From positions 91,939 to 155,938 of the forward strand of contig JANQJB010000093.1 in assembly GCA_028281865.1 (NCBI GenBank): 64,000 bases of DNA, read 5' to 3'. Both the position numbers and the translations under genes were made by a program. The first letter of the stretch is position 1; each line of letters starts with the position of its first letter. A model generated the notes under the pieces. It worked only from the letters and a program-made list of their open reading frames with translations, ran no database searches and was not told the origin of the DNA. Source of the stretch: Marinagarivorans sp. (lineage in GTDB: Bacteria > Pseudomonadota > Gammaproteobacteria > Pseudomonadales > Cellvibrionaceae). Below are positions 55,601 through 63,869 of the stretch, in pieces.

Positions 55601-56927
55601 TGGTCATATGAAAACAATTATATTTTTTATCGTTGACCTCATGTAAGAGGTCATATTGCCGCGATTGCTGTTGAGTATTAAATAACAACTCGGTTATTTC
55701 GATATATCCGTAGCTAGCAGCTAAAATTAGCGGAGTATTGTTATCTTCGTTGCGACAGCTAAGGTAAACATTTTCTTCGCTCAAAAGCAGTTTCAATAAT
55801 TCTATTTGCTTGCCTTCGACAACATAATGCAAAGCTGCCCGGCCTTCACTATCAGTACTATTAATTAAATAGGAGTGATCAGTTAAAAGGGACTTAACAG
55901 CAGAATAGTTGGCCTTCTTAATGGCTTCAAACCAACGCTCTAACAACTTGCTATCTATAAGTTTATCAGCGCTGTACTCCGTTATCTTTTCTGGTTCTGT
56001 ACTTCCGCTACTATTTGTATCTAAGTCTGCGGCCGTATCAATGTCTGTCAAACTATTTGTTGTATGTCTATCCTGCTCAAACGAATCGATTTCTCGAGGC
56101 TTATCAATTTTGTTCGTTTGCGAATGTATGCCTTTTGATGCAGCACTAAAGCCTTGCGAAAACGTATATTTTCGAAGGAGAGTTTGCGCGGATGGTAAGG
56201 TAGTTTGTCCGAACGTTAGTGACTCGTGAGGCAGTTGGCAGGCATAACTGTTTGCTTTCGCTTCTTCTTTTAGCAGTAAAGACTCAATTAAATGAGAGCT
56301 ATCTAAAATATCAGTAAAAGGTGACAAGGGTAATTCGACAAGGGGCCGAAGCTTTGTAAAACTCAGTATATGGTTTGATTGATTTTTCGATTGACCTATC
56401 GCATCTGCAGCAGTCCCCAGGTGAATGGCTAACTCCTCAGCGGCAAGTAAAGGATCTTCATAGGCAAGTGCCACCCATTCGATGCGATTCAAATACTCCT
56501 CATCAACTACATCAGGCATTTCATATTTTTCAGTTCTATTCACATATTGCCGGATTAAATGGCTGACTTGTTTGACCCTGGAACTTGACTCAAGTAGATT
56601 CGCCTTCCTCTGCCATTGCTTTAATGCGGTAATTAGATGCCAACGAACATTTTTATCTATTTCATATATATCATTACCCAGGTGACAAGTTAAAGGACCG
56701 AAAAGCACATGTGCGTCTAACGAAGTGTCAAATTTATAAGGAGCGGCTAAAAAATTAAGCCTTATCAATGCTACAAGATAAGGCCTAAATTGCTCTGCAA
56801 GTGCTATATGTGCGGCTAGTAATAAAGCCTGAGGACCAAAGAGTCCAGTATAGTAACGAATATGCTCCGTTGCTTCATTAGGTGTTAATGGCGTGCCATC
56901 CCATGAATCTTTCGTATACAATTGCAT
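52602..56927 (-). CDS. VMAP-like ankyrin-repeat protein with a C-terminal domain shared with the AAA+ neighbour
   Basis: A 1441-aa protein in three parts. The N-terminus (about 30-135: FGPQALLLAAHIALAEQFRP, then LDAHVLFGPLTCHLGNDIYE) resembles the helical module of partners of vWA-MoxR ternary systems. An ankyrin array of about 22 repeats spans roughly 360-1125. After a basic, low-complexity linker, a C-terminal domain (about 1270-1430) contains LPFYQ, KSLFRLNG, PIH, RFFCFFVRGEEGAFY and FSIQPSGMLEM, and recurs in the AAA+ protein at 61222-62979. No enzymatic motif was seen. Its ATG overlaps the vWA stop by one base. Confidence 0.85.
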   Translation of the reverse strand: MQLYTKDSWDGTPLTPNEATEHIRYYTGLFGPQALLLAAHIALAEQFRPYLVALIRLNFLAAPYKFDTSLDAHVLFGPLTCHLGNDIYEIDKNVRWHLITALKQWQRKANLLESSSRVKQVSHLIRQYVNRTEKYEMPDVVDEEYLNRIEWVALAYEDPLLAAEELAIHLGTAADAIGQSKNQSNHILSFTKLRPLVELPLSPFTDILDSSHLIESLLLKEEAKANSYACQLPHESLTFGQTTLPSAQTLLRKYTFSQGFSAASKGIHSQTNKIDKPREIDSFEQDRHTTNSLTDIDTAADLDTNSSGSTEPEKITEYSADKLIDSKLLERWFEAIKKANYSAVKSLLTDHSYLINSTDSEGRAALHYVVEGKQIELLKLLLSEENVYLSCRNEDNNTPLILAASYGYIEITELLFNTQQQSRQYDLLHEVNDKKYNCFHMTIINGHLRLMNWFLEQGVNPNDINLSGESPLSIAVKAGRLALVESLLRYGAKVDYLSANKTGLLAIAGQGGNPNILNLLVELGLWINARNVEGNTPLMFAAYYGQPAALNFLLDRGAEYRVRSAETSTALLFAVQGGHLDNVKRLIQCYPNISSALKEETPGEWNAVRLAALRGYPDILQYLHSLGENLQTVSSIGWNLLHLCCQGIALEEHPERSQFVACLDYLISQGLNINTPNSYGDTPLHIAARQNHSAVINRLVQYVNIDKNKNNRDKVTPFLLAVQLKQIETIEAFANIPDIDFLAQNKEKHQALRIAIDTKCENTVAAVLNIAKVDRNHYEKDVKDLAFWHAASLKHTAIFSLLCKDRFVSLTHRDSHGNQLLHILAKQDNEELISCLLSQHVDVNCINNDWQTPLMIALSESRYKVVTILLQHGAYAIHYPSSANHSPLRQLLLADKPFTDKQNMISLLLSYGADIHEQNSLGQSLLYAATERRDISAIDFLIKEKFNIHETDKRGLSLLHACVSHSDSSENIAIVHRLLDHGIDIDSADENGLTPLHLAIKQGQNKLAEELIRQGADIKKTSHAGWNALHFSALVNAVDVTGIVLNKDPDLLNQPSSEPILSPLQICAEYGAQDVCQYLLRHNADINFNSPDGLPAIFIASKNGFSDIVTLLVNAGASKEFKKSDGSILTLDMLEENRHLLESKLPPQPVGEDERASSSYHDKANKSPLKNLASSKEKASVEVSKAQIDGSKVSQLPDRKKKVTLPRAVQAEKEANTTYFLHTLYSHHDFKDPETDVERPWFKADYDDRIKFLDQINPVDGKYKVSAKSTQVLYQTLPFYQDIFLVRVRDQFWINPRLCIYYLIDGTTKSLFRLNGTSPPIHEVNAKAPIKLDESNILDYMRFFCFFVRGEEGAFYTLEYAEDPNLASADDTQKSIIRATARSVAYNGRNEQGHYLAEAAIAYSNALFIAHFSIQPSGMLEMLDDEPIAADLKTIVDVPIA

Positions 56928-58237
56928 TAATCTTCTCTCAAATATTGGATGGCCTGAAGTAACGCGTTAGCTGAAAGTGGGCAAGCTTTTATGCGAGAGT
57001 GCCTATTGAGCAAAATGTTAAATGAAGTGCACCAGCAATAACTTGGCATAGGATTTAACCATACGATTTTACGACCCGCTTGGAGTGACGAATGCTGCAT
57101 CAATTGTTCTAAGCGCTTTTGACGAAATGGTTCAAATTTATTTGCTGCGGCACCAGCTTCAGAAAATACGATAATAACGGCATGACGTGTTTTAAGAAAA
57201 ACCTTATCGATATCGATAGGTCGATTTAACTCGGGATCTTGATATAAAGATTTGCCCGGCATTTTATTAAAATAATATATATGTGCTTGTTTAAGCCGGC
57301 TTAACTTAGAGGAGGCCGTTTCTGTCAATAGGGCACTTGTCGACTGCCACGGTGCCATATACTCACTGCTATCTATCAGCAATAATAACTCTGCCGTGTT
57401 ATAGCTGCGATCACTCATCGCAGGAGCTAGCAAAAGCCCATCCTGACAGACTTGTTCAACCGTTTTATTTATATCAATTTGATATTGATCGATTCGCTTA
57501 GTCGGTTTATAGAGGCGCCGCCAAAGGGCTAGCAACCACAACTCCGACAACTCCGATTGGTTGTTCCAATTAAACGATTTCCATTCAACAAGTGGCACAT
57601 CACCTAGTTCGGGAATACTGAATTTTAGTGGCGGCTGATCATCAGTCGATGAGAGAGAGGAATTACTGTCGACACCGACAGTTGCTACTTTATCTTGATC
57701 GGCACTATTTATCTGGCCAGCGTATTTTTTAACGTTTTCTTTTTTGTTGTCTCTATCCCGGTGTTTTGTCAAACGGGTCTTATACTGTTGCAATTTATCG
57801 TCAGCATGAGAGTTGGCGTCACCATTTTCTTCCGAATTATCGTCATTATAGGAAACAGCAGGTTCAACATAGGAGTAGGTGTTTGATGATAAAGCTGACG
57901 AATGCTGAAATAATTTTAACGCGTGAAATACCACATCATTATCTGCTAGGCCGATATCGTGATTAATCACCTCACTAACAATATCTTTTTCTTGTGGCGT
58001 TCGAGCCCAGAGTGTTTGGCAAAGCCAAGTAATAGCTAAGCGTGTCTGCATAGACAAACCAGCAATGTTCGTATCGTACTGCTGGCTATATTTTTTTTCT
58101 ATTATTTCCCTCAACTGGATAAAGCGAGATTGATATAGAGGGACAGCTTCCAGCCCTTCGATAAAATCACGGGTTCCCAAAGGTAAGCCTTTAGCTTTAA
58201 GTTGTACGAAAAGTGTGTATAAAAATGGATGATCCAT
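56927..58237 (-). CDS. vWA-domain protein of a MoxR-vWA system
   Basis: A 436-aa protein. A helical N-terminus and a low-complexity, charged linker (about 130-220) precede a C-terminal vWA-like domain. The metal-site motif reads LLLLIDSSEYMAPW (Asp near 289): Asp and Ser remain, but the final Ser of DxSxS is Tyr. A late block IVWLNPMPSYCWCTS matches CoxE-like vWA proteins that pair with MoxR ATPases. It sits between MoxR (13-base gap) and the ankyrin gene (one-base overlap). Confidence 0.85.
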   Translation of the reverse strand: MDHPFLYTLFVQLKAKGLPLGTRDFIEGLEAVPLYQSRFIQLREIIEKKYSQQYDTNIAGLSMQTRLAITWLCQTLWARTPQEKDIVSEVINHDIGLADNDVVFHALKLFQHSSALSSNTYSYVEPAVSYNDDNSEENGDANSHADDKLQQYKTRLTKHRDRDNKKENVKKYAGQINSADQDKVATVGVDSNSSLSSTDDQPPLKFSIPELGDVPLVEWKSFNWNNQSELSELWLLALWRRLYKPTKRIDQYQIDINKTVEQVCQDGLLLAPAMSDRSYNTAELLLLIDSSEYMAPWQSTSALLTETASSKLSRLKQAHIYYFNKMPGKSLYQDPELNRPIDIDKVFLKTRHAVIIVFSEAGAAANKFEPFRQKRLEQLMQHSSLQAGRKIVWLNPMPSYCWCTSFNILLNRHSRIKACPLSANALLQAIQYLRED

Positions 58238-58250
58238 TTATTTTCCTAAT

Positions 58251-59201
58251 TTAAGATAAGGACTGTTTTTGTAATTCTAAATCTTCTCCAGTTTTAAAAA
58301 GTAATTGCCAATAAGGTGCATCCAACTTGCCAAGCTGCGCAACATCAATATCATTTAAATGGAGTACATGCACCCAATCAATAAGTTCAGCCGTTGCAGG
58401 TAATTTAGAGACCTTGTTGTTCTTTGCTTTTTCTCTAATATCCCAAAACGTTTTTACTGACTCTTTAATCAGGTTTTCAGATATATTTTCGATACTTGTG
58501 TGGAGATCAGTGTTTTTCGCTTTGGTTAAATTAGCCTGGACAATTTCCATCAACATATTTTTATCTGTAGGAAAGTTAAGCTCTAGATAAAAGCACCGAC
58601 GCAAAAAAGGTTTTGAGAGCGGCTTGGAGCGATTACTGGTAAAGATCACAATAGGACGATGAGCTTCTTTAGGGCCTTTAATCCAGTGTAGTGGTTGAAA
58701 AGGGTCGTCAGGATCTGCGGGTGTGTCTTCGGGTATTTCCGAAATTTGGAATTCAAAATTTTCGATAACGTGCAACAGGTCATCCGCAAAATCGATATCG
58801 GCTTTATCGACTTCATCGACTAGGATAACACTAGGACTACCCTGCTGAATCGCTTTGCCTAAGAATTCCAGTTCTACATAGCTATGTGCTTTGGTTGCTT
58901 GAAGCAGTTGAGCTTCGTTTTTGGATTGACTATCTTGTAAGCGCCCCAATGCATTGTAGCGATAAAGCAAATCATTTGCTCTCGATGTACTTTTGACGGG
59001 TACTATTTTAGGTCCCCCCTCTATACTAAGATCTTCGGCAATAGCGTGAGCCAGCCGAGTTTTGCCGCAACCAGGCTCACCCTCAACAACGATCGGTTTA
59101 CCCAACTTTATCGCAAAGTTTACCATCTCGACATTGAATGGGTCGATTAAATAAGATGGACAGTTCTTTCCGGTAAAGTCTCTATATTTTTTTCTACTCA
59201 T
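58251..59201 (-). CDS. MoxR-family AAA+ ATPase
   Basis: A 316-aa AAA+ protein with Walker A GEPGCGKT (41-48), Walker B VILVDEVDKAD (Asp-Glu 129-130), sensor-1 FTSN near 190 and the arginine-finger region KPFLRRCFYLE. The ILVDEVDKADIDFADDLLHV and SRANDLLYRYNALGRLQ blocks are characteristic of MoxR proteins linked to vWA partners. It would act as an ATP-driven remodeller or conformational switch for the vWA protein. All catalytic motifs are intact. It lies 38 bases after the upstream gene. Confidence 0.93.
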   Translation of the reverse strand: MSRKKYRDFTGKNCPSYLIDPFNVEMVNFAIKLGKPIVVEGEPGCGKTRLAHAIAEDLSIEGGPKIVPVKSTSRANDLLYRYNALGRLQDSQSKNEAQLLQATKAHSYVELEFLGKAIQQGSPSVILVDEVDKADIDFADDLLHVIENFEFQISEIPEDTPADPDDPFQPLHWIKGPKEAHRPIVIFTSNRSKPLSKPFLRRCFYLELNFPTDKNMLMEIVQANLTKAKNTDLHTSIENISENLIKESVKTFWDIREKAKNNKVSKLPATAELIDWVHVLHLNDIDVAQLGKLDAPYWQLLFKTGEDLELQKQSLS

Positions 59202-59239
59202 TGCATTATCCGTACTGATTAATTTAGGTTATGTTTTAT

Positions 59240-60970
59240 TTAAATACTTGGTTCCAGCGGTAAGCCAACAAAGCGGTCATATTTTGCAGCTTTTGCGACA
59301 TCTTCGACAAATAATCTTTGGTCAAAATCATGAGAGCGCCAAGACACTAGCAGATGAATGGGTGGAGATTTAGGTTTATAGCCACTACCCGAGAGTGTCC
59401 TATCTATGCTCCGATACAATGGCTGCCATACTTGCTCCAGAAATGCTTTAGGGCTTAGCCCTGATCGGTGCCCATCAATCAGAATAATTCGATAAGGTTT
59501 TTGCTGTTCGATTATCGTTTCAGCTAACTTATCGATATGCTCATGATTTTTCGAAAACACATCGAAATTAACATGTAGTTTTTTAAACAGCGCTTGCCAA
59601 AATATTATTTCACGGAAGTTATCTTCCTTAAACGTATACCTGCACATTTTATCTACATCCCAGTAGTTATTCTCTGCAATAGACTTAACTAAGCTATTTA
59701 GATGCCTTTGTGTTCTTCCATGAACTAATACACAGAACCCTGGAATGGACTTGTTTTTAGGGTTCAGCTTAAAATCTTCATAGATGAGTTCAATTTTTTC
59801 ACCAATAGAGGACGTTGAAATACTCTTTTTCGATATTGCTCTAGCGCTGGGAATAAAGGGTTGCATTGAACACATTGATTCTGCTGTATTCAGCGTATCA
59901 ATACAGCTTTTCATTTGATCAAATAACATGTTATCGTGATTGATCTCCAATACTCCTCCCATTTCCAACAGGCCTGTAAGTTTGATAAGTGGCCCCATTT
60001 CATTTAAACCGGCATTATTTTTTTCTTTAGCTTCCCTTTTTTCTTTGTCACTTAAGATCCCTTGTCTTGCAAGGAGTTTGTCCAATTTTCCTTCGAGAAC
60101 ATTATAAAATGGGCTATCAGGCTTTGGTTTTAGTATATATATGGGAGAAGGCGGTTCTTCGCAGACATTATGAGCCAACTCTAACTCCAGGTGTCGTCGA
60201 GACCGCGGAAACTTTTCTAATCTCTCAAACTCAAATTGCTGCCCATAGTGTCGACCAACGATAATAAAGTAGAGATTATATCGAGTTGTACAAATATGAT
60301 CATAGAGAAAATCATGGATATCATCTCCGGAGGCTTCCTGCATATCCTGTGTAATATAATCAATAGTCTTAATTTTATGTTCTAGCTCATTTTGCAGATA
60401 ATTACGAATATCTTCTTCTAAGTAAGAAATATCATCATGTGTACCCAAAACCAGCACGCTATATTCTGGCTGGCTTTGTCCAGTCGATTTGAGACTATCA
60501 TCTGAGTCAAACTGAATAATAACCTCTCCCTTAAGAAAATGAATTGCCTCTTTAACAATGATTTCTTTCTTTTCTTTGATGGACGGATGAGCTGAAATAT
60601 TTTCTTGATGAACGCTACTATCTTGATACTGAAACTGCAGGTTTAAGGTACAATACAAATTGTATGTAGGGGATATCGTTTCGTCTCTGGCTCCTGTATT
60701 TTTATTATATTTATTTTCTTCAAAATCATCCTGCCATTTTTTATGTGAAGATTTAAAATCTCTAACGTATTTTTCATAGTTTTTGAAATTTAATAGACCG
60801 TCAGTGCCCGAACCGAAATGTTTTTCCTGTTCTTCCTTCGGCGCTCCCTTGCCCTCCCAATAAAGGAAGCAACGATAAAGCATTAGGCCAACCCCAACTT
60901 TTAGTATCGGCTTAATTGGGTAGCGTTTGTTGTCACAAATAATATAGGTATCATGTATATTAATATTCAT
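59240..60970 (-). CDS. DUF4062-like and STAND-like (probably inactive) protein
   Basis: A 576-aa protein. An N-terminal region of unknown fold (about 1-165) is followed by a domain with the DUF4062/TIR-like pattern (about 169-290): YSVLVLGTHDDISYLEEDIR, then FIIVGRHYGQQF and RHLELELAHN, the GRxYG...SxxELE layout. The C-terminal region (about 405-576) begins FCVLVHGRTQRHLNSLVKSI and resembles a STAND NTPase fold without a Walker A Lys, as in the iSTAND modules of conflict systems. Domain names are inferred from patterns, not from a search. Confidence 0.65.
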   Translation of the reverse strand: MNINIHDTYIICDNKRYPIKPILKVGVGLMLYRCFLYWEGKGAPKEEQEKHFGSGTDGLLNFKNYEKYVRDFKSSHKKWQDDFEENKYNKNTGARDETISPTYNLYCTLNLQFQYQDSSVHQENISAHPSIKEKKEIIVKEAIHFLKGEVIIQFDSDDSLKSTGQSQPEYSVLVLGTHDDISYLEEDIRNYLQNELEHKIKTIDYITQDMQEASGDDIHDFLYDHICTTRYNLYFIIVGRHYGQQFEFERLEKFPRSRRHLELELAHNVCEEPPSPIYILKPKPDSPFYNVLEGKLDKLLARQGILSDKEKREAKEKNNAGLNEMGPLIKLTGLLEMGGVLEINHDNMLFDQMKSCIDTLNTAESMCSMQPFIPSARAISKKSISTSSIGEKIELIYEDFKLNPKNKSIPGFCVLVHGRTQRHLNSLVKSIAENNYWDVDKMCRYTFKEDNFREIIFWQALFKKLHVNFDVFSKNHEHIDKLAETIIEQQKPYRIILIDGHRSGLSPKAFLEQVWQPLYRSIDRTLSGSGYKPKSPPIHLLVSWRSHDFDQRLFVEDVAKAAKYDRFVGLPLEPSI

Positions 60971-61221
60971 ATACAGGCAATCTTAAAGTGTATATCGTTA
61001 CTTATTTCAGTTGTATTAACTATCAGTAGTATTAGTGAATCAACGTAGGGCAAAACGGCTAGGATTTCTTTTGATCGCACCCTATCATACTCGTAAAAAA
61101 AGTGTAAATGCATTAAACCTCTCGTTGCTACTAACCATCAATTTGCCACCAACCATCAATTTTATTCGCTCTGTAACCTAAAGATACCCGAAACATCAAT
61201 CATTGGTTAAGTTTTATTCTT
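60971..61221. other. Non-coding gap between the AAA+ and DUF4062-like genes
   Basis: About 250 bases, AT-rich, without a convincing frame. A direct repeat of ACCATCAATT (61134-61143 and 61152-61161) is present. It may hold a promoter for the four downstream genes. Confidence 0.4.
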
Positions 61222-62979
61222 CTAATGGGTTAGCTCCGTCCTGCGTAGCTCCGATGTTGCGCTATCGCAATCAGGTTTACAATCAAATAATGTAATTTCA
61301 ATCTTGTCAATCGTTGATCGATCCATTTTGGCGTTTCGATTACTGCGTACACAGGCCTTGACTAAGGCTTGCCGAACAAGCTGCTTCATATCGCGCAGGT
61401 CCTGACTTTGAGCAGCAATGCATGAGACAACCGCGTCGGGCAACTCAGGGCTGAAGAACGGCGCGATATGGAGCTCGTTGAGCAGGTGTAAATAGACTGA
61501 ATGAACTATTTTTGCACGCTGTATTCTGTTGGGTTTCTGTATATAGAAAAATTTAAAGCGAGAACGAATTGGGCTGGGTATCGTACCGGTCGAATTACAG
61601 GTCGCTATCCAGTTAATATATTGACAATTGATACTAACGTTCAAGTACTCGTCAACAAATTCCTTTGCGCTATTAGCTTCCAGCAAAGTATAAAGCGTAT
61701 TCATCGCACAATACTGCTCGTTTCCCAAACTTTTATCCAACTCTTCAATAGCAATTAGCGGGTTTGCAAGCTGATGCTTTGAAAAAGTGTCAGCCATAAG
61801 GCCGGGTTGGCCCGACTTCCATATACGGCTCGCTCCTGCAATAACAAATGCTGCGCTGGTGGTCGCGAAATCGAGCACTTTCCTGGGCAAACTGAGCAGT
61901 TCCGAAAGCCGTTGTATATAGCGGGATTTACCCGTCGCTTCAGGTCCGCCAAGCAAAATAGCAGGGATAGCAATCTCACCCTGCCTAAAAAGGATATTAA
62001 ATATCATCGTCTCTCGAATAAAAGTATTAACTTCCTGCATTTGCGGAAATTCAGTATTTAAAAGGGTAATTATTTCTTCAAAATCCTCAAGCGATCCATC
62101 ATATCGCTTAAAAGCAAATTCTCCTTTATTTTGCTCAAGACGAGATAAATACACCTTTAAGTGATGCTGGTGTTCTCTATCAGCTATTGCTTGCTCTCTT
62201 TTAAGTTCGGAGTAATCAAAGATTTGCACCGATTGCCCATTTTTTCCATCCGTTTGCTGCTCTCTTTCTTCAGTTAATTCTTCTATTTTTGGAAAACTAT
62301 ATTCAGGTAAATTACCCTCGATAGAGCTAAGCGGATTATCCTTAATCATTTCAACAAAACCACTTTGGTAGACAAAAAACTGTGCTTGGAAAAACGCGTT
62401 CCCATAAAGAATAATGGCCTCCAAAGTCCAGCCTTTTTCATCTTTTCGTTCTTCCGGGACCGACGAGATTAAACAGCCCTTCCCGCTTGTTTGAGTACTC
62501 TCTTCACCAGTAATCTTTTTTAACACAACATCGAATGTAAATTTGGCTTTCACATTGCCGTCGACAAGAGGATGATCTTCTGAGCTGATAATATGAAATG
62601 ACCCAACATCCCCTTGGACAAAAAAGCAGAAAAATTGTAAATACTGCTGAATATTATTGTTTGTTAAATCAACACCAATGTATTTATTGATGTAATGTAT
62701 CGGCTCGCTACTTCCATTTAAATAGTGTAACGATTTTGCCTCTGGGGTTAATACAAAATAAGCGGGAAATAATCCGTCGCTTGCCAATGAAGCTATACGT
62801 AATAATTTACAGCCTTTATAGAACGGTAAGTCTATCCATTCAACAAAATCGGGTTTGTCGTTACTGCATGCTAAGCCATAGCGACTCAATAGTTGGCCAA
62901 TTGGAGCATCGCTTGATGGATCATAGTGTGCCCAATGGCCATCAAACAAGAAAAAACGCTCAGATATAAAATTATCCAT
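61222..62979 (-). CDS. Lon-like AAA+ ATPase with a domain shared with the ankyrin protein
   Basis: A 585-aa protein. Residues about 45-215 carry the domain also found at the C-terminus of the ankyrin protein (LPFYKG, KSLHYLNG, PIH, QFFCFFVQGDVGSF, FVYQSGFVEMI). After a charged coiled segment (about 230-290) an AAA+ domain follows: Walker A GGPEATGKS (344-352), Walker B-like PLIAIEELDKS (Glu-Glu for Asp-Glu, near 412), sensor-1 IATCNS and the Arg-rich PIRSRFKFFYI. It resembles the AAA+ module of Lon but has no protease domain. It is first of the minus-strand set. Confidence 0.8.
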   Translation of the reverse strand: MDNFISERFFLFDGHWAHYDPSSDAPIGQLLSRYGLACSNDKPDFVEWIDLPFYKGCKLLRIASLASDGLFPAYFVLTPEAKSLHYLNGSSEPIHYINKYIGVDLTNNNIQQYLQFFCFFVQGDVGSFHIISSEDHPLVDGNVKAKFTFDVVLKKITGEESTQTSGKGCLISSVPEERKDEKGWTLEAIILYGNAFFQAQFFVYQSGFVEMIKDNPLSSIEGNLPEYSFPKIEELTEEREQQTDGKNGQSVQIFDYSELKREQAIADREHQHHLKVYLSRLEQNKGEFAFKRYDGSLEDFEEIITLLNTEFPQMQEVNTFIRETMIFNILFRQGEIAIPAILLGGPEATGKSRYIQRLSELLSLPRKVLDFATTSAAFVIAGASRIWKSGQPGLMADTFSKHQLANPLIAIEELDKSLGNEQYCAMNTLYTLLEANSAKEFVDEYLNVSINCQYINWIATCNSTGTIPSPIRSRFKFFYIQKPNRIQRAKIVHSVYLHLLNELHIAPFFSPELPDAVVSCIAAQSQDLRDMKQLVRQALVKACVRSNRNAKMDRSTIDKIEITLFDCKPDCDSATSELRRTELTH

Positions 62980-63155
62980 TATGGATCATACCTCTTAAAT
63001 ACCAATGTTTGTTTAATCTTATAGAGCGATCCGCGCCACCTTATTCCACTTTTATTTTTTTATTTCAAAAATATCTGGAAATTTTGATTATCTAACGACC
63101 TAATAAAAATCGTACGGACCTTAAATACAATCAACAAATTATTAAGGGCTTGGAT

Positions 63156-63812
63156 ATGAATGATGAAAATGAAAATTCAGATCTCTACGAGAATATCACT
63201 CTCGATAACAGTATTGAGGATGAGCAATTTCATCAGTCAATAGAAGACGCTGAACGCTATCGGGCTGGCATTCAAGAAACGCAGGCACAAGCAAGGGCTT
63301 TTGATGAAGTTGTCGACAGCTTGGACGCCCTTGCGGATAGTGCGCAGGAAACGTACGAGGAAACGAGGGCAGACCCTTACCAGCCAGATATCGATTATAA
63401 CGGACCCCAGTATGAGCAAGTCGCCGATGGTTTATTTATTGGTGTCGCTGCGGGCGTATTAATGGCCGATAAAGCCAGTCAAGCCTGGAACGACTGGGGG
63501 GACGAACAAGAAGACACAGACGATAGTGATACCGACGCCCAACTCGATGAAGAAAATGCCGTACTAGAAGACGCTCTTGAAAACGATATGTCCCAGTGGG
63601 AAGAAACACATGAAGCGATGGATTCCAGTGACGAATTTACCGATAACAACGATTACTCTTCCGAGACTGATTGGGTTGATGACCCTTTTGCCGATCAGAA
63701 CGATTTTGATGACAACAGTTTTGAGCACGATGCTTTTGAGGACAGCAGTTTCGACGACGGAGGTTTTGACGATGGCGGTTTTGATGACGGCGATATGGGC
63801 GATGATTTTTGA
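63156..63812 (+). CDS. Very acidic protein with FDDG repeats
   Basis: A 218-aa protein (ATG 63156, preceded by AAGGG) that is mostly Asp/Glu/Ser, with one short hydrophobic stretch (LFIGVAAGVLMADKA, about 94-108). The C-terminus has FDDGG-type units in tandem (FDDGGFDDGGFDDGDMGDDF) after similar F-D/E-D-x-S-F units. It is probably disordered. No family was recognised. A TTG start at 63150 is possible but leaves almost no space after the ribosome-binding site. Confidence 0.7.
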   Translation: MNDENENSDLYENITLDNSIEDEQFHQSIEDAERYRAGIQETQAQARAFDEVVDSLDALADSAQETYEETRADPYQPDIDYNGPQYEQVADGLFIGVAAGVLMADKASQAWNDWGDEQEDTDDSDTDAQLDEENAVLEDALENDMSQWEETHEAMDSSDEFTDNNDYSSETDWVDDPFADQNDFDDNSFEHDAFEDSSFDDGGFDDGGFDDGDMGDDF

Positions 63813-63869
63813 TAAGCACGCCTATTTTATTTCAACACGATTAAAAAATTGAGAGACAGGAGTTACCGA

